64,000 bases of DNA, from positions 496,001-560,000 of the forward strand of contig BROG01000232.1 of NCBI GenBank assembly GCA_030159075.1, written 5' to 3'. Source of the stretch: Atrina japonica (Eukaryota > Mollusca > Bivalvia > Pterioida > Pinnidae). The notes beneath the pieces are model-generated. The model had not been told where the DNA came from and ran no database searches. It saw nothing but the letters and a program-made list of their open reading frames with translations. Below are positions 1-15,251 of the stretch, piece after piece. The translations under genes were made by a program, and so were the position numbers. Position 1 is the first letter of the stretch. Every line of letters starts with the position of its first letter.

Positions 1-157
1 GTATACTACCCTTCTCCTATTCCAACCCCAGAAGTGCGTATATATGCAGGTCTATTTTCGATCAAAGAGCAAAAATTCGTGATTTTTACGTATTTATGAA
101 TAACCGAAACCAGAATTTGCTACGCACGCGTTTCAGAGTATTAGATCACACTTGGTA

Positions 158-188
<31 letters not shown>
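158..188. repeat. (AAT)n microsatellite
   Basis: About ten uninterrupted AAT units are seen directly. Confidence 0.95.
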
Positions 189-1026
189 TATTTATAATTT
201 CAAAAGCTTATAAAAGACAAAAATTCTGACCATCTTCCAAAACAATGATGAAATATAATTGTTTTTCGTATCTCAGAATGTTGCATCACGAATCGGAACC
301 GGAAATTAATACTGTAGGTTATAAAATAATCCTGTCCGACTGAAATTGCATTCGAATATTAAAACACAGCAAGGCTTAGAACTGGACGTAATTGAGATAC
401 ATTTGCTCCTGGCGAAGTAGACATTATGGCTCCGTTTGTCGTATGAAATGAAACCGTTATTGGCTCCATTGAGGCTATAAAAGGTCAATATCCACTGGTC
501 AGTTGTTATGATCAAAGATCAAGTTTAATTTCGCCAACGGATTTTTTATGTCGGTTGATCTTGCCAAAGCTTGTAAATCGTTGATATCGAAATATTCGAA
601 TTCTAACGTATCCTGACAGCTTCTTGTTTTTATAATTATCAGCGGTAATTCTAATCACAGTTATTTCATAGCTTTTAAGTCGGTCCAAATTAAACAAACA
701 CGATAGTAATGGCTGTTATAGCACACGATACAGTATCGATAAATACATTGAATATAACTGGATATCATTTAGAAAAGGAAAAGAAAACTTTAAAACAGAT
801 AATGAGTCAATCTTTATCATACACGAGAAATTGAAAATATTACGAATGTTAAGACGGCGTGTAGGTAAAAGATGAAATGAACTGTGAGACTGGCCTTATC
901 TTAATCAACTAGCACTTATACACAATGTATAAACTTTCTTAGCAAAGGAATTGGAAATAGTCTGTACTATAGTTTAGAGCAATGTCGTAAAACCATGGTC
1001 CAGTATCGCTATGCCTTTTCCTACCT

Positions 1027-1133
1027 GTGGTCTCATGCGATCTAAATCTCGGTCGACGAATGAGAGCACCCACTGGCTGAGGCTGCATAAATAATAAAAT
1101 TATGAACGAGAGGTTTCGATCGCATGAGACCAC
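1027..1133. repeat. 107-bp fold-back element with 16-bp perfect inverted arms
   Basis: The 16-base arm GTGGTCTCATGCGATC at 1027-1042 is repeated as an exact reverse complement at 1118-1133, and the match continues imperfectly outward for several bases. The 75-bp centre has no coding content. This is the form of a small non-autonomous DNA transposon (MITE) or fold-back repeat; a target duplication is not clear. Confidence 0.6.
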
Positions 1134-2025
1134 GGGTGAGAAAAGAGCACTAGGTAAAATGAAGCGTCATATATTTTAATCTTTGCTGCAGATTTATGAT
1201 AATGACTGTTTAATTCACTATACGCACTCTGGTGATGCGAAAATTCTTAACTGGAACGTAGAATTACGAACAGAATGGCGAAATGTTGTACGTCCCAGCT
1301 TTACGCGTATGACGTCATTTCACCATTAGAATATACATTATACGTCACCAGTTTATATATGTACAGTGAAGTAAGTGTCGATGTTATAGACAGATTTATT
1401 ATAATAAATTTATATGGCGTGCTAGATGTCATGCGTTTGATGGCGCCATATGGAAATTTGGGTGCATTTCAAACCGCTAAGGAGCGCTGAAACCACCTTA
1501 TTATCAATTGCTGTCTATACAATGACTAGATACATCATCGCACGATCTTCCGTTGTAAATAAGAAAATTACAATAGTTCAATACATCACAACATGTAGTG
1601 AGCAGTAACATGGCGGAAACATCTAATCTCCAGTCCGTATAGCTTGTTCTGTCTTCGATTATTTTGGCAATATTTTCCCTTCAAAGCCAGGAAATGAGAC
1701 GATATACATCACAAAAACAATATCCTTTTAGAATGAGCGTATGTCGTCGTTGTATTACAAGCGAGACATATTTTCTGTCTACAAAGAAGTAATATTTATA
1801 TTGGTGTGTGTGCCTAACGATGAATTTTGATAGTCTCTCTGCCGCCGGAAAATATCTAAAGATGTTTTCTTATTCTTTCGGATCGGCCAAAGCAGACATA
1901 CTTTATGAAAGCTTAATTGTCCGTAGAAAACAGTCAATAATCTGGTAGCTGATAAAGTTATCTAAATGGGAAAGGACAGGATAGCGGTCTTAATATGATA
2001 GAGTACATAGTTAGAGAGATAAATC

Positions 2026-2037
2026 TGTGTGTGTGTA

Positions 2038-2129
<92 letters not shown>
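2026..2129. repeat. Compound (TG)n-(AG)n microsatellite
   Basis: About 30 bp of TG repeats (one TA interruption) run directly into about 72 bp of AG repeats. Open frames across it are repeat translations. Confidence 0.95.
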
Positions 2130-2131
<2 letters not shown>

Positions 2132-2612
2132 TAATAAACTAAACACAATGAGTTATTGAGGAGAAATCTCTTAGATAAATGTTATGTATTACATGGTCAC
2201 TCAGACTGTGTGTCTGCCGTATTGTAAAAAGTAAACATCTCAGTTCGTAGATTATCAAGAATTCGAGGATTTCATTGTCATATTTCTATTAATTTTGATT
2301 CGCACAGAGACATCGTTACAAAATGTGATGAGAATGTTTATGTTTTGTTATGTTATTTTTACCCAGCGAGAATGATGTCAGGAGAGCTTAAGTAATCCCT
2401 TCAAGTCTTACAACTTCCTGTATACCGTCTGTCCACATATCGTACTCGTAAACTGTTATTGAAATCGCCTAATTCATTTTATAAACAAAATGATTTGAAA
2501 ATTTGAAAACTTCTTTTACATTTTTGAATAACTGACAAAAATCCTGAAATAATTCATTTTCAGCGCTTGTTAGAGGTATCGTCCAGTGTTGATGGTCAAG
2601 ATTTTGTTTTTG

Positions 2613-2748
<136 letters not shown>

Positions 2749-4438
2749 ATAAGTAAGGTTTTCGTGTAGGCGCAAGTTTGTGTGCAACTGGAACTTTTGA
2801 CAAGTTTACTTGCAGAAGGCTCGTGATCTCTCCGTTACAATGTAACCTGATCTCCCCCGTTAAAAAGTGACGGACAAAATCGATATTTTTCAAAAAAGGA
2901 GAAAATTATAAATAAAGTTTTTGTGTCTGGAAGCCAGGAAATGGCTTCAGAACTTTTTTAAAAAATAAAAAAATTCCTAGACTGAATCGAGAAAAAGGCT
3001 TCATAGATCTTTTAAAGAATTGCTCTTGTAAGTTTTGTATTTGCTGAAACTCAAATTATTTTTGGTTAACGATTAGTCCGTTAATTCGATGCATTTTGGA
3101 GGATAAAAACGGGTCACAGTGTGATAATTAACTCTGGGCTTTTAAGATTGAACATATCTGGGAAGCAGAGCCCTGGACCATGCGATAAACGTAGTTCTAT
3201 AATATATCACCTCTGGTGGCGATATTTTCCATTTTTATTTTCTTTTTCATTTATTTCGCTATATACTATTTTTATTCAATATTTTTACTATCAAGCCTTT
3301 CAAGGTAAATAAGACGCCCCTTTAACCTAAACTCCTACATCCGCTTATGCCTATATCTGAAAAATGGTAGAGTGTGGCGTAAACACTGGTAAAATATTTT
3401 GATTTTTTTAATTACCAATTCGCATTTATGTCGACGAAGCTCAACTAGTTTTCTCGCAACAGGACCCAGTTTTCTATAGTTTTAATTAAGCGAACACGCT
3501 ATTTGCATTCAGTTTTAATATAAAACCATTACCACTTTTCGCTCTTGGCCTAACCGGCGTAGTTTTGCCTTTTGATGTATATTACCGAAATACTTGTGTT
3601 CATATAACGTTTGGCCTTTAAAACAGGATGGAATAATTTATAATGGTTATGATAAGATCTTACGCATGACATATACTAAGCGATGATTCATAATTCACAA
3701 AAATCGCCCTTTATATTCCAAAACAATTTTGAATTATTACAATCGAGTGACTAGGGTCTGCGTAAGTAGTTTAATTATATCGGTGTTAGTTTATAAAATA
3801 TCAGTGTAAATGTTTAAGTATCTTATCAAGCCGTTTGTTCAGACACGGCTTCTCTTTAATCACTGTTTTTTCGTATCCCTCCTTTGACAAGAAATTTTGC
3901 GACCCTGCAAATGCGATGCAGAAGAATTCAACATTGTGGCACATTTAACTGTGTATGTCTCATATGAAGAGACATTTATAAATATGTGTGTCCTGCGGAG
4001 AGAAGGCAATGGGTGAATTTACCGAATATATTTATTATGAATATTTTGTCATATGCAATTGCAAAAACTTCTCTTGATACCTATTCATTCTGAACACAAC
4101 TTGAGTCACGTTATACCGGGAAATCAAACCAGTAAGACAAATCGTAGATAAAACAGGGGTAGGAGGTACATCCAGTGCATTATCATCCGGAACTCATCAG
4201 ATTCAGAAGTAATAAAAGCAAAGTCGGATAATCCGTACTTTGTAACCACTTGGATATTCTGTTGTCAGCATCCGGAAACCCCTAGCTTAATCTAAAACAT
4301 ATCATTTTCCGACATTTCTTCTCATTTTTATCATTAAATGCCAATTTCTGTTAACAGACAACATTTCAAAGTTTAAACTTACTACGACCAAAGCAGACCC
4401 TGTTTTACCCAGTTCATTTATTCCGTGAACCATACGAT

Positions 4439-4500
4439 ACATTGGTACATATAAATGGTACATTGGTACATAAAAATGGTACATTGGTACATATACACAT
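4439..4500. repeat. Three-copy 21-bp minisatellite
   Basis: Three tandem units begin ACATTGGTACAT and differ mainly in the A-rich spacer. No coding role is visible. Confidence 0.8.
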
Positions 4501-5150
4501 AATATATAAATCCAATACACAATGTATATACAGGCAAGTATATGGGTGATATTGCCAAAGACGGTACCAAGGTTGTTCAACAGTATGTACTAACAATGTA
4601 ATAGTGAAAAATATGGAACGCGAATACTCATGATATAATACGATATGATAATGCTCAACAGACAGTGCTGATACAGACAACATCATATAAGTAATGATAT
4701 AAAATGAATGAAAATATTCGACACACAACACTGATATTCATATATCATTTCTCGTATCACATAAGGAACAGTATACACAATACATTCTGCGATATCAATA
4801 TGGTAAACAGTATGATAAGAAAACACTCAGCATCATGTTTGTAAGGAAATAACACAATGTCGGAACAGACAATATCATATACAGTGATACCTATATATAA
4901 AGACCTCAATAGGGACACCACAAAACCGGTCTTTGTAGGGAGGTGGTCTTTATTTAAAGGTTGAGTGTACAACTAGGTAGTGTACTAGACAGGTAAACTC
5001 ATTCATAAACTATCGAGATGTATCAGATGAATGTATTCATAAACTATCATGTTCTTAAACGTGCATTAACTGTGTTTACGAACGAAATAATTTCGATTTT
5101 TCTCTACTTTTACCACCTTTCCTTGATGCACAATAACAATTAACACTATA

Positions 5151-5330
5151 CATAGGCATAAAAAATCTTATATATTTCTACATATTTTGTGAAAATGAGG
5201 TAAGGTCCAGTGTGGTATTCATATACAAATAGTAAGGCTGAGTGTTTTAGTTGCAAGTGAAAAGTGCCAAACCCGGGTTTCTGAAGCAATTTTCACAAAA
5301 TATATAGGGATTTAGACATTTTTATGCCTG
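5151..5330. repeat. Fold-back element, about 180 bp
   Basis: ATATTTTGTGAAAAT near 5,183-5,197 has an exact reverse complement near 5,289-5,305. Outward, the arms continue imperfectly to a GGCATAAAAA-type end on both sides (5,154 and 5,327). Total arm length is about 45 bp with gaps. It is probably a small MITE; no target duplication was confirmed. Confidence 0.55.
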
Positions 5331-7689
5331 TATATATCTCTTTTTTGTTATTGTATATCAATCTAAGTAGTAAAAAAAGGAAGTTCGTTTTTTGAAAAAA
5401 AAAGCAAGTAATGCCCATTTAATTGAAATTGTCCGATTTATCATAAGGTTGATATAATGGTCATAATTATTTTTATTAATGTCAATTAATTTAACATTTG
5501 CGACTTACGACTTTTTAAAAACTAACCCATGTAGCTCTGTTGCATCTGATAAAGTAACACTAGTTCGACCGCTGTGTAGAACTTAAACAATGTATTTGAG
5601 GGCCTTATCTCTAGGTTGTTCTTGGTTTTCTTATAACTCCTGTTATCAAATTGATCAAAGTTTAGTTGTTATTTCAGTGCAAATCGATCTTAAGTGTTTA
5701 GTTGTATTTCCCGAGGTACACTATTTTTCCAACACGCGGATAAAAAGATAACGTTAGAACTCAATCAGCGCACAATGAACTTCCTAAGTTGAACACGCAA
5801 GCACAGACAAATATTCTAAAGCATTCATAAAGTTTGCATAACTCCGTGTGTATACTTGAGGCTCACGACCTCAAAGAATTAAATGGATCTGAATGATTTT
5901 GTCTAGAGATTTTATTACATAATGGATTTTAAAAGATACCAGTCGTACTGGTAGACTTTTAAAACCAATACTCTAATTAGCCTTGGGAATGTCTTAAAGT
6001 CTTTTGTTTCCAATACACGCATGAGACACGTACACCAAAGTTAAACTTGACTTTTATAGGCGGACCCGGACCAATGGTCCATTTGAGCTTTCTTGTTAAT
6101 AGATTGCTACTCATTATATGGCGTCCGTTGTCTGTTGTAAAATATTCTTTAAACCAATTAATGTAATTTCTCTGGCAAAACCAATGAACATGAAAACGGG
6201 CACTGCTGTTTAAATAGGTATCGAACCTTGATCTAGAATTATAATGTCTAAATTTTGATTTGTTATCACTAAATATGGCTACTATTATGTTCCCACTTTT
6301 TGATTTACCGAGGTTTTACCAAAAGTTGGAAACCACCCCTAGTAAATCAATAGGTGGAAGATCAGAAGAAAAAGATAAAATGTCGTCCAGCAGTTACAAC
6401 ACATGGCCAGGAAGTCAGGTCTCTATTTCTTATTTCTCAAATTTTCAATGGATTAAACTTTAAACTTATCAGGGTGTCGAACCTTGGGATTGAAAAAAAA
6501 ACAAAAAACCCAGGAACCTTGATTTTCCTTAGTTAAGTCCTTATCTTCTATATGTCTTATTCGTTCTGACTTCTCCCTTACAAAACCAACCAGTAATGTC
6601 TATAGTTGCCTTTATACAAATCCACCAACAACGACATGAAATTAAAACGTCAAAGTGAATATTTGCTCTAGTTAGGACATCTAAATTGTAAGTATGCCTT
6701 ACTTTTAGTTATGATTGGATTACTTTGACAACTGTGACTGAAATCCATTGTATTAGAATCTAAATGGTAACACGTATATGAAATAGAAAAACCACAGTCG
6801 ACTTTATGTAGAGCCTACGCCGCAAAAAGTGCGACCTTGCGTCCCGGAATATTCTTATAAATAAGATTATTCGTTCTAAAGCTTATGTTAAAATCCGAGT
6901 GAATTCCGATTGTCTAGCGATCGTATATTCACCCGTGTAAGTAAAAATTCGTGGTAGAATGTAAAACAACAACAGCAAAAAGCGACATTCAACAAACGAA
7001 ATATTTAAAATATCCCGTACACTCCTAATCGCATGATGTGCATTTAACGCCTTTGATAACAAAACAAAACCCTTTCAAGTGATTTTTAAGTCACCTTTTA
7101 TTTGACCCCTGATAGCCACGAAATGTACATGAAACAAAACAATTGTTTTAGGTCATGTGCAATTCTTACCCTGTCATTTGCACGAGTTACTTTAATCTAT
7201 AGCGACATGATTCAATTGCGAAAATCCCCACGAGTTTGCCACTGCAGCAGTCAGTTGAAAAATCACTCAGTCTTTAACGACGGTTTGTTGATTTTAAAAG
7301 AAACACACCGAACATGTCAAAGAACAACTTAGATAAAACACATGTCTGAGAAATTTTGCACGTGTTGGGGAATTTGTGGCTTTATGTGCTACACTGCGTA
7401 AATATTTATCTCCTTCCAAGATTTTAAATGATTGTTCGTCTAATAGAAGTGATAAAGCCATCTGAGCGTTTTGAATTCTCCGCGAAGTTCAGTGACTTGT
7501 AAACAATAACAGTTTGTGGATGTCGTAATATGTTTATTAGATGAAATGGCGTTAATGAGGATTCTAAACACAGGAAAACCATGTTTAATGCTTTATCGGT
7601 ATGTTGTAGTAATGTAAGATTGCATCTATAAAAATGAAATCTTAAATAAATCACGACGAATTGATTAACACACAGAACGAAGTCATTTA

Positions 7690-7893
7690 CAATACTTTCG
7701 GGTAGGAGAAGACAGTAAAAACCGAGGTCCCGTGTCACAGTAGGTGTCGGCACTCACTGCTCAATGGCCGTAAGTGTCGAGCATAGGCCAAAATTTGAAG
7801 CCCTTCAGCGGCATTTGGTGACGTCTCCATATGAGTGAAAGATTCTTGAGTGGGACGTCAAACAACAATACAACAAACAAACATACACGAAAT
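7690..7893 (+). mobile_element. SINE fragment, 3' half with conserved molluscan tail
   Basis: The stretch contains GTAGGTGTCGGCAC and TCACTGCTCAATG, also present in the SINE at 26,525-26,790. It ends in ATGAGTGAAAGATTCTTGAG, a tail-type sequence common to mollusc SINEs, then a CAACAA/CAAACA-rich end that runs into a (TA)n tract. The tRNA-like head is missing, so this is a 5'-truncated copy. Family assignment rests on these two shared blocks and on memory of the tail. Confidence 0.6.
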
Positions 7894-7933
7894 GTATATA
7901 TATATATTATATATGTATATATATATATATATA

Positions 7934-8006
<73 letters not shown>
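7894..8006. repeat. (TA)n microsatellite
   Basis: More than 100 bp of near-perfect TA repeat directly follows the SINE tail, suggesting growth from its AT-rich end. Confidence 0.95.
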
Positions 8007-8039
8007 GTTTGAGAATGCATTACACAAAACAAAGAGGGA

Positions 8040-8125
8040 CTTACGTGGCCGAGTGGTTAGGCCATGGCGCTTTAAACAACGATATCTCTTACCTCTGATC
8101 AGCGTAGGTTCGAGACTCGGACGTT
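8040..8125 (+). repeat. tRNA-Ser/Leu-like sequence (SINE head or tRNA pseudogene)
   Basis: An A-box-like TGGCCGAGTGGTTAG (from 8,046) and a B-box-like GGTTCGAGACT (8,107-8,117) are spaced as in a long-variable-arm tRNA. No sound acceptor stem or CCA-proximal stem is visible, so a working tRNA gene is unlikely. It is best read as the polymerase III promoter head of a SINE. Confidence 0.5.
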
Positions 8126-9849
8126 GATATGTATATTGCGTAATGTTACTGTAAAGCATTGTCCCTAAATTTATAGTACATCCAGTTAAAATTCAGAACA
8201 AACAATGTGCATTTCTAATAAAAAATGATGCAACGACACAATATTACATCATCAAAATCTTACCAGTTGTTTGTAATCAAAAAGGCGTTTTCAGTGCCAT
8301 TGACAAATGGTGCCGCAATTCTAACTATACATATAAAAAAAATCATAGATACTAAATTATAAATCTTCAAGATGACCAGGACACAACATACAAATATGGT
8401 GAATATAGGACAAACACGGTTCTCTGGATCTAGAGGTGGGATCAGGTGTCATGGAGGAGTTAGCATCCTCTATTAACCGGTCACAACCGTCGTTAGTTCA
8501 CAGTCAAATTCAAATGAAATATGTGAGGAAGAAGTCCTTGTGACAACCGGTACAGACGACTCACCAACGGCTACCGAAGAAGTAACTCAACGTTTCGTTT
8601 AATGAAATATAGTAATTGCTAACAAGATTATCATACCGACCGTAAAATTTACGGAATGTTAACATCATGATCAAGCGCGATTCTCGATAACCCTGTGATA
8701 AGATAACGATCATGGATCTGTATACCTGACCATATGTGGAAGGTTTAGTATAATATTAGTCTTTAGCTTTTCTGTCAATTAGAATTACATATATTCAAGA
8801 AGAACAATAATAACATATACACATTGAAATACATATAGGGCCTACAAGTAATCTGAGGTGTGAATCTCAGAGACATGGACATGCTATAATTTAACCAATA
8901 CAAACATGTAGGTTAAATACGTTTAATTAGTACAATTAGCAAACAGATGTACAAAAATGATTTTTGTCTAGGATTCACACTTTATATACAGTTGGATTTT
9001 GTTTTGTCTTTCGAAATACAAAACCAATCTATGCCAGTTCTTCGGATATCAATGGCCATTTTGATAGAACAAAAAAAAAAAACACAAAAAAAACCCTCAT
9101 ATGAAACGGAGATCTACTACAAATTGATGTATATTATTGTTTTGTTTTTTTAGTTCCATACTGTTCTAAATTATTTACTGATTTGCATAAGATAATAAAG
9201 AAGCCTGTAAATAGGCCAAAGGTCGTTGCATAAATCGAGACTCTTTGGAAAGTTTATGTTTCCTTCACATATATTAACAAAAAAAAAAATCATTTATTAT
9301 TTTAACTTGAATATTGAAATGCCTTAAATTCACAAACTGGCTTATTCTTTTGAAAATGTATATGTATAATATTTAGTTTACAACAAAGCATTTATAAGTA
9401 TCGGGTTGTATTTTATGAGGAACGTCTTTGTACTGCTATTCATTTTGAAATTGTTATAAAATGGCAAATCCTCAGAAAATATCAATAATAATGCTAGACA
9501 TAACATTCGGAGACTTTCGTGCAATAGTTTTACGAGCACCTTGCATTATATGCGCCATGTTAGGTGAAAGAAATGCTACTTTAACTTCTAACAACACTTT
9601 GGTAAAGATACAGGTGTGATATATAATATCTCACAACGGGTCTAGAAACTTAAATCTAACTACCATCAGGTGCCTTACCTGACATTAAAGAGCTTTTCAA
9701 TACATTTGTATATTCGTGTGTATTTAATATTGTTACAAACGAGTCTCCCCTCCGGCGTCAAACGCTTACAACTCGAATTCACCTCAGCAAGTAATAAACA
9801 TACATATTAAATTTGTTAATTTGAATTTATTTTGAATCCGGGAGAGTCA

Positions 9850-9851
<2 letters not shown>

Positions 9852-9938
<87 letters not shown>
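9852..9938. repeat. (TA)n microsatellite
   Basis: About 43 TA units, seen directly. Confidence 0.95.
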
Positions 9939-9939
<1 letters not shown>

Positions 9940-12900
9940 CAAAAATGTGTATACTCTAAGTCCCAATTATATAATTTATTGGACTCTTTTTAAGTGATAA
10001 ATATTAAAAAAAATACTGATTTCGTCATTTTCGGAATGAGTATATGCGATATTACTTATGTGCTGCAGACAATGCTATGGTTCAATTGACTTTCCAAAAA
10101 AAAAAAAGTATCAGATACCATACCAACTCTAATTTCTCATCCTAATATCGTTTTATTAACGAACTTACGCCATGCGAAGAAGATATCAAACAGAATGAAT
10201 TTTGCTCGTTATTCTTGTTTCCTTCAATTACAAATATAAATATTTTCTTGTTCTGTTTCAAAGAAAAACTAAGCCTAGATTTATCTACAAAACAAGTTGT
10301 AACAGCGTTCATAAAAAAATCCAGTTTTATGCTTTGACAGTTTTATGGAAATTTTAGATTAGCGCCAGTATGTTTTATCTAAAATGCGCCGATTGCATTC
10401 GTTGGTGTTAGTTTGTTCTGTATACTAAAATCAATCATGATCATTCGGAAGCTTGTATCAGAGAGAGAAAGAAGATGACATAAAACGTTTTTATTTGACT
10501 TGAACAGAAAGTTTTATTGTCGTTTCTGTTTGTGTCTGATATAAACGACAAAATGTATGTTTTGATAAGAGAACATGCATTTAATTCACGGTGCTATCGG
10601 GTGATGACATCGATTTTTTTGTCGTTTGTGATCTAGATAAAGCACATTCACGTGTATTCGTAGGAACATTGTTCATGAATGATCGAAGACGAACCATGAC
10701 GTACTATGTTTCTTATGTTCAAGAATAATTTGATACAGGGTCCGAATTCATCAAATTTACATAATGATACTTTTCATGATTTTGATGTAATAACAAAGAC
10801 ACAAAATGTATGTTGCAACTGGGCATGTTTGTATGTTGATAGTATACAGTTGTCAGTAATGATCAAATTATTGCTCATTTGAAGAAAACTTCAGAAATAT
10901 TAAAACAAAGTTCGCATACATACTTAGATTTTGAGCACCGTACTCAACATATTTATTCATATTTTACAGGAAATTAATAAATATGATCCAATTCGTTTAT
11001 GTGATGATGAAAAATAATTTTGGTTAACTTTCCTATTCATTCAATTACGGAAGATTTATAAACAACAATATTGTCAAAATAGAAAACAAAAGTTGAGCTC
11101 AAGTATTGAGTAAATTTGGCGATTTTTGAAAGGGATTTATACATAGTATCCAATAATAAGATATTGTCCCATAAATATAATCTTGGGTTTTCATTTGTAT
11201 GCCCTCTAATTAAAATCGTTAATGCCTTTTCATCTTAATACTATCATAAGAAGATTGGTTCAAAACATCCATATCTTGTAGTGTCAATATCTGTCCGAAA
11301 ATTCGGATATGATGAAAGGTTACAAACTTTCAATACACTAAACAACAGGTTTTACTATACAGAAATATTGTTATTTTACTTGAATGACAAATTAACAGAT
11401 TATTGATATCTAACACGCCATAACGATGTTATACATTTCCATGTTAAAGTAACTATCTATAATCAGTACCTGGAACAGACTGAAATGTACATCGGCATTC
11501 AACGATTATCACCATAGGTAGTGATTTAATTGAATGCTCTAACATTGATTTGAGGAACGTATTGTCCGGTTCACATAACTTGGAGGGGCGGAGTAACCTT
11601 TAGATTATCCTACGATCTGTTCTACGTACTTTTCGTTTATGATAGTCTTCACGGGAAAACATTTTGTTCCTCATTGGATACTCTTGGGAGATTTACGAAA
11701 TATAGATATGTAGTTGTAGGTTATAACAGGGTAGGAATTGCACATGACCTAAAACAATTGTTCTGTGTATGTGCATTTCGTGGCTATCAAATGAGAGGTG
11801 ACAAGAACATTTAAACTCGTCGGGGTCATGAACGGGTTCACGAGACTTCACCCGCCAGTTATATTTGATTTTACTAAAGTATTGATTTGTACTTTATTAT
11901 TAAAAACTAGTACTTTATAAACTGTATGGCACTATTGTTATTTCATAACCGATTAGTCATATTGCATGAAGTTGACAATTAATTGAAACTTACTTAAAAG
12001 GCGCCTGTATCGCGTACGAACATTACATATAGATTTATTACGCAATTTTACACAGTGACGTTCTATCTAGCCTAATAAGAGTATTAATTTTATTTTGGCT
12101 TATTTCGAATCATAAACTACAGAACGATATACATGTATATATAAAAATACATGCAATAAACAGACAAGGAAAATAAATGAATTCATAGATAAATGAAAAA
12201 AATTAAACTTATTTATTTATTTTTCATATCAATCAAAGTACGCGTGAACGCAATGAACCGATCTTAGAAAAGTGAAGAAACATTTGAACGATGTAAAATT
12301 TGCCTCTGTGCCCGCGGTGATATAGTTTGGCAAAAAGTTTGATTTAGTGCGTATTTTTCTTTCCGTCTAGAGATACATAAACTTGTCAGCAGGACTACGT
12401 ACGGTCTCTTGTAAGTGCGTGGAACTTAAATTGTACTTAAAAGATGTAAAGTGGTTCTCTGTTTATTTGAAAATATAAAACTTACGTCTTAATCAGAGGG
12501 GAATGGCCATTTGCTTTTGGATTATACACTTGTAAGAGTGGGTTAGTTAATCTCAACGACACAGAAAAATGGTTCTATACAAATGAAATTCGAAAGTTAA
12601 AAAGTAAAAAAAAGAAAATTAAGTAATCGCATTTCCTCTATTAATTGGCGTTTTCACTTTAAGATAAGCAAATGAGGAGAAACACTGTTGTCTACCTATT
12701 TCCGTTGTGTCAAAATTCAAACTTAAAATGTAATCGACATACAATCAGATTTTAGTTGTATCACGTGTTATTTGTGTTAAAGTGTGTTTAAATTAGTTAA
12801 ATTATAAGGTGTACCGAATGGGGTGAACAGCAAAATCCTGGAAAATGTTCAGATTTTAGTACTAAGCCAAGATATTTTTATTTCAGATTATTTTGTTTTG

Positions 12901-14425
12901 AATGGCAATTGAACATATTTACAATATATACAGTATAAGCATATGTTAATTCATTAACAATATTAGAAAGAGTGAGGAAATAATTCAGGAACATGGATAA
13001 TTTTATTCATATACATAGATTATACGTATTACACAAAATGTACATACGTCTAAAATAGCAATTAGCAGTGCAGATATTAAGTGATCAAAATTAATTGTAA
13101 AGTTAAATATTTCATTGAATAAAAATCTTATTACATATAATGTATTCTGTTTTATTTACATCTATATAGTTACACAGTTATATTTTAAGCTTATGTGTCG
13201 CTTAATACAAAGAAATACGTGTAAATATTTGAAAATAAATCGGCGTCATATAATGATAATATAGTACAATATATCACAATGCCAGATTGAGATGGTCATT
13301 GCAATACGCATGTACATCAAAGCAAATGTAAAAGCAAGCACATATTAAAATAATGATAACTTACTGCGCATTTTGATTTGGTTTAAACATTTTTTATTTG
13401 TCTCATTGTTACATATGTCTCATTGTTACATACAGAGACAAGCAAATCAGTAATATAATAGGTGTGATCGGAAAAGAAGCTGAAAACTTATTTGAATTCC
13501 TTTGCCGGTGAATACACAAGGATACTCTTTGAAAGTTGCAATTGGTCGTGTATTGTGACATACTTGTATATAATATGTAATATAGACTTTCGACAAACGA
13601 GAAGATGAACCGAAAGAAAGAGAAGTAGAAGGATAAAATACAACGGAACGTGAATATATATTTATATTGATAAACAATTTTGAAAGTGATTTGAATAACT
13701 CAGTTAAGTGAGTATAGTCTTGATTGTCTCACAGAGTTGAAAAAAAAACATGTTCAAATTAGGCACCACACTACGTTAAGTTCAATCATTAATATCGTTA
13801 TGCATATGACAATGATAAAATTAAAATGATCATATTTTTAACACTCGGTCCCTACGTTGCCTTTTCTTATCGTAGATCCACTATGAGACGTGTTCTGAAA
13901 AAATTATCACTACTGCTCGCGTGTCTGCCTTAAAGAATGAATAATGAATAGTTTACAAAACCTCATAGGGAGGGTTGATGATGCACGACTAGCTCTATAT
14001 CATGTATAACAAATAACACGAGATGTTGATATTATACATGCAAAATAAATGCGATGATTCTCCGTCAAATAGATTTCCCAAACCTCATTTATAACGGCCT
14101 TAATTGTGTTTGGTTTAATATGTGCTTGTTGGTATTTTCTATTTATTACGACGATGATGATTCATTAATTAGTACCCTTATGCAATAATTCATTAGCACT
14201 TGCGTTCTTTGACCATCTGTCGCCGTACGAGTGTGACAAAAGGGTCGCATACTAATTCATTACATAAAATGCAGCACTATAGCTCAGAAATGGTCACAGT
14301 TCTACTATCATACATAAATGAGGTAGTTATGAAATATAATAATTTATTTGAAAAAATAATTTTACCTGCATTTTAATTCATTTTAGTGATGTTAATTAAT
14401 TTTATTGCCATACATTGTATCGTAA

Positions 14426-14428
<3 letters not shown>

Positions 14429-14516
<88 letters not shown>
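14429..14516. repeat. (TA)n microsatellite
   Basis: About 44 TA units; both strands give meaningless poly-Tyr-Ile frames. Confidence 0.95.
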
Positions 14517-14517
<1 letters not shown>

Positions 14518-14873
14518 TTGTATACAAAAATAATTTTCTCGTGTTAACAACCAGTGATTTCATTTCTATCGTATTTTCTTTTCTTGTTAATTTTCGATTT
14601 TGTGGATAGAATAAAAATTGCTCAATCTTCTCATATAACCACTTCGATTTACAAGGATGGGCGCCTTCCTTTTTTTGCATGTTAAATGTACGTAAAGTGA
14701 GAACAGTCATTAATGCCACGCATGGCTCGCTAACTCACACTCCTGCGCGTCTATCTTTCCGTCATAAAATTTGTCACATCCATTTTATTCCACCTAGTAA
14801 ACTGTCATAAATGTAAATGTATAATTTTATTGCTGAATTTATCTAACTAATGAAATGGCACTTGGCCCTTGAC

Positions 14874-15100
<227 letters not shown>

Positions 15101-15157
15101 AATTCGTTTGATAACTTGTATCTATTTACTATGATCTGACACCTAAGATATGTTTTT

Positions 15158-15160
<3 letters not shown>

Positions 15161-15248
<88 letters not shown>
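15161..15248. repeat. (TA)n microsatellite
   Basis: About 43 TA units, seen directly. Confidence 0.95.

Positions 15249-15251
<3 letters not shown>

Noticed and set aside
8040..8125. Functional tRNA gene
   Set aside because: A and B boxes are good, but the acceptor and T stems do not pair and the sequence continues as repeat.
7761..8159. Long frames of alternating Tyr/Ile over TA tracts (also at 2.6, 14.4, 14.9, 15.2, 38.5 and 39.0 kb)
   Set aside because: Pure translations of dinucleotide repeats on both strands; no flanking coding evidence.
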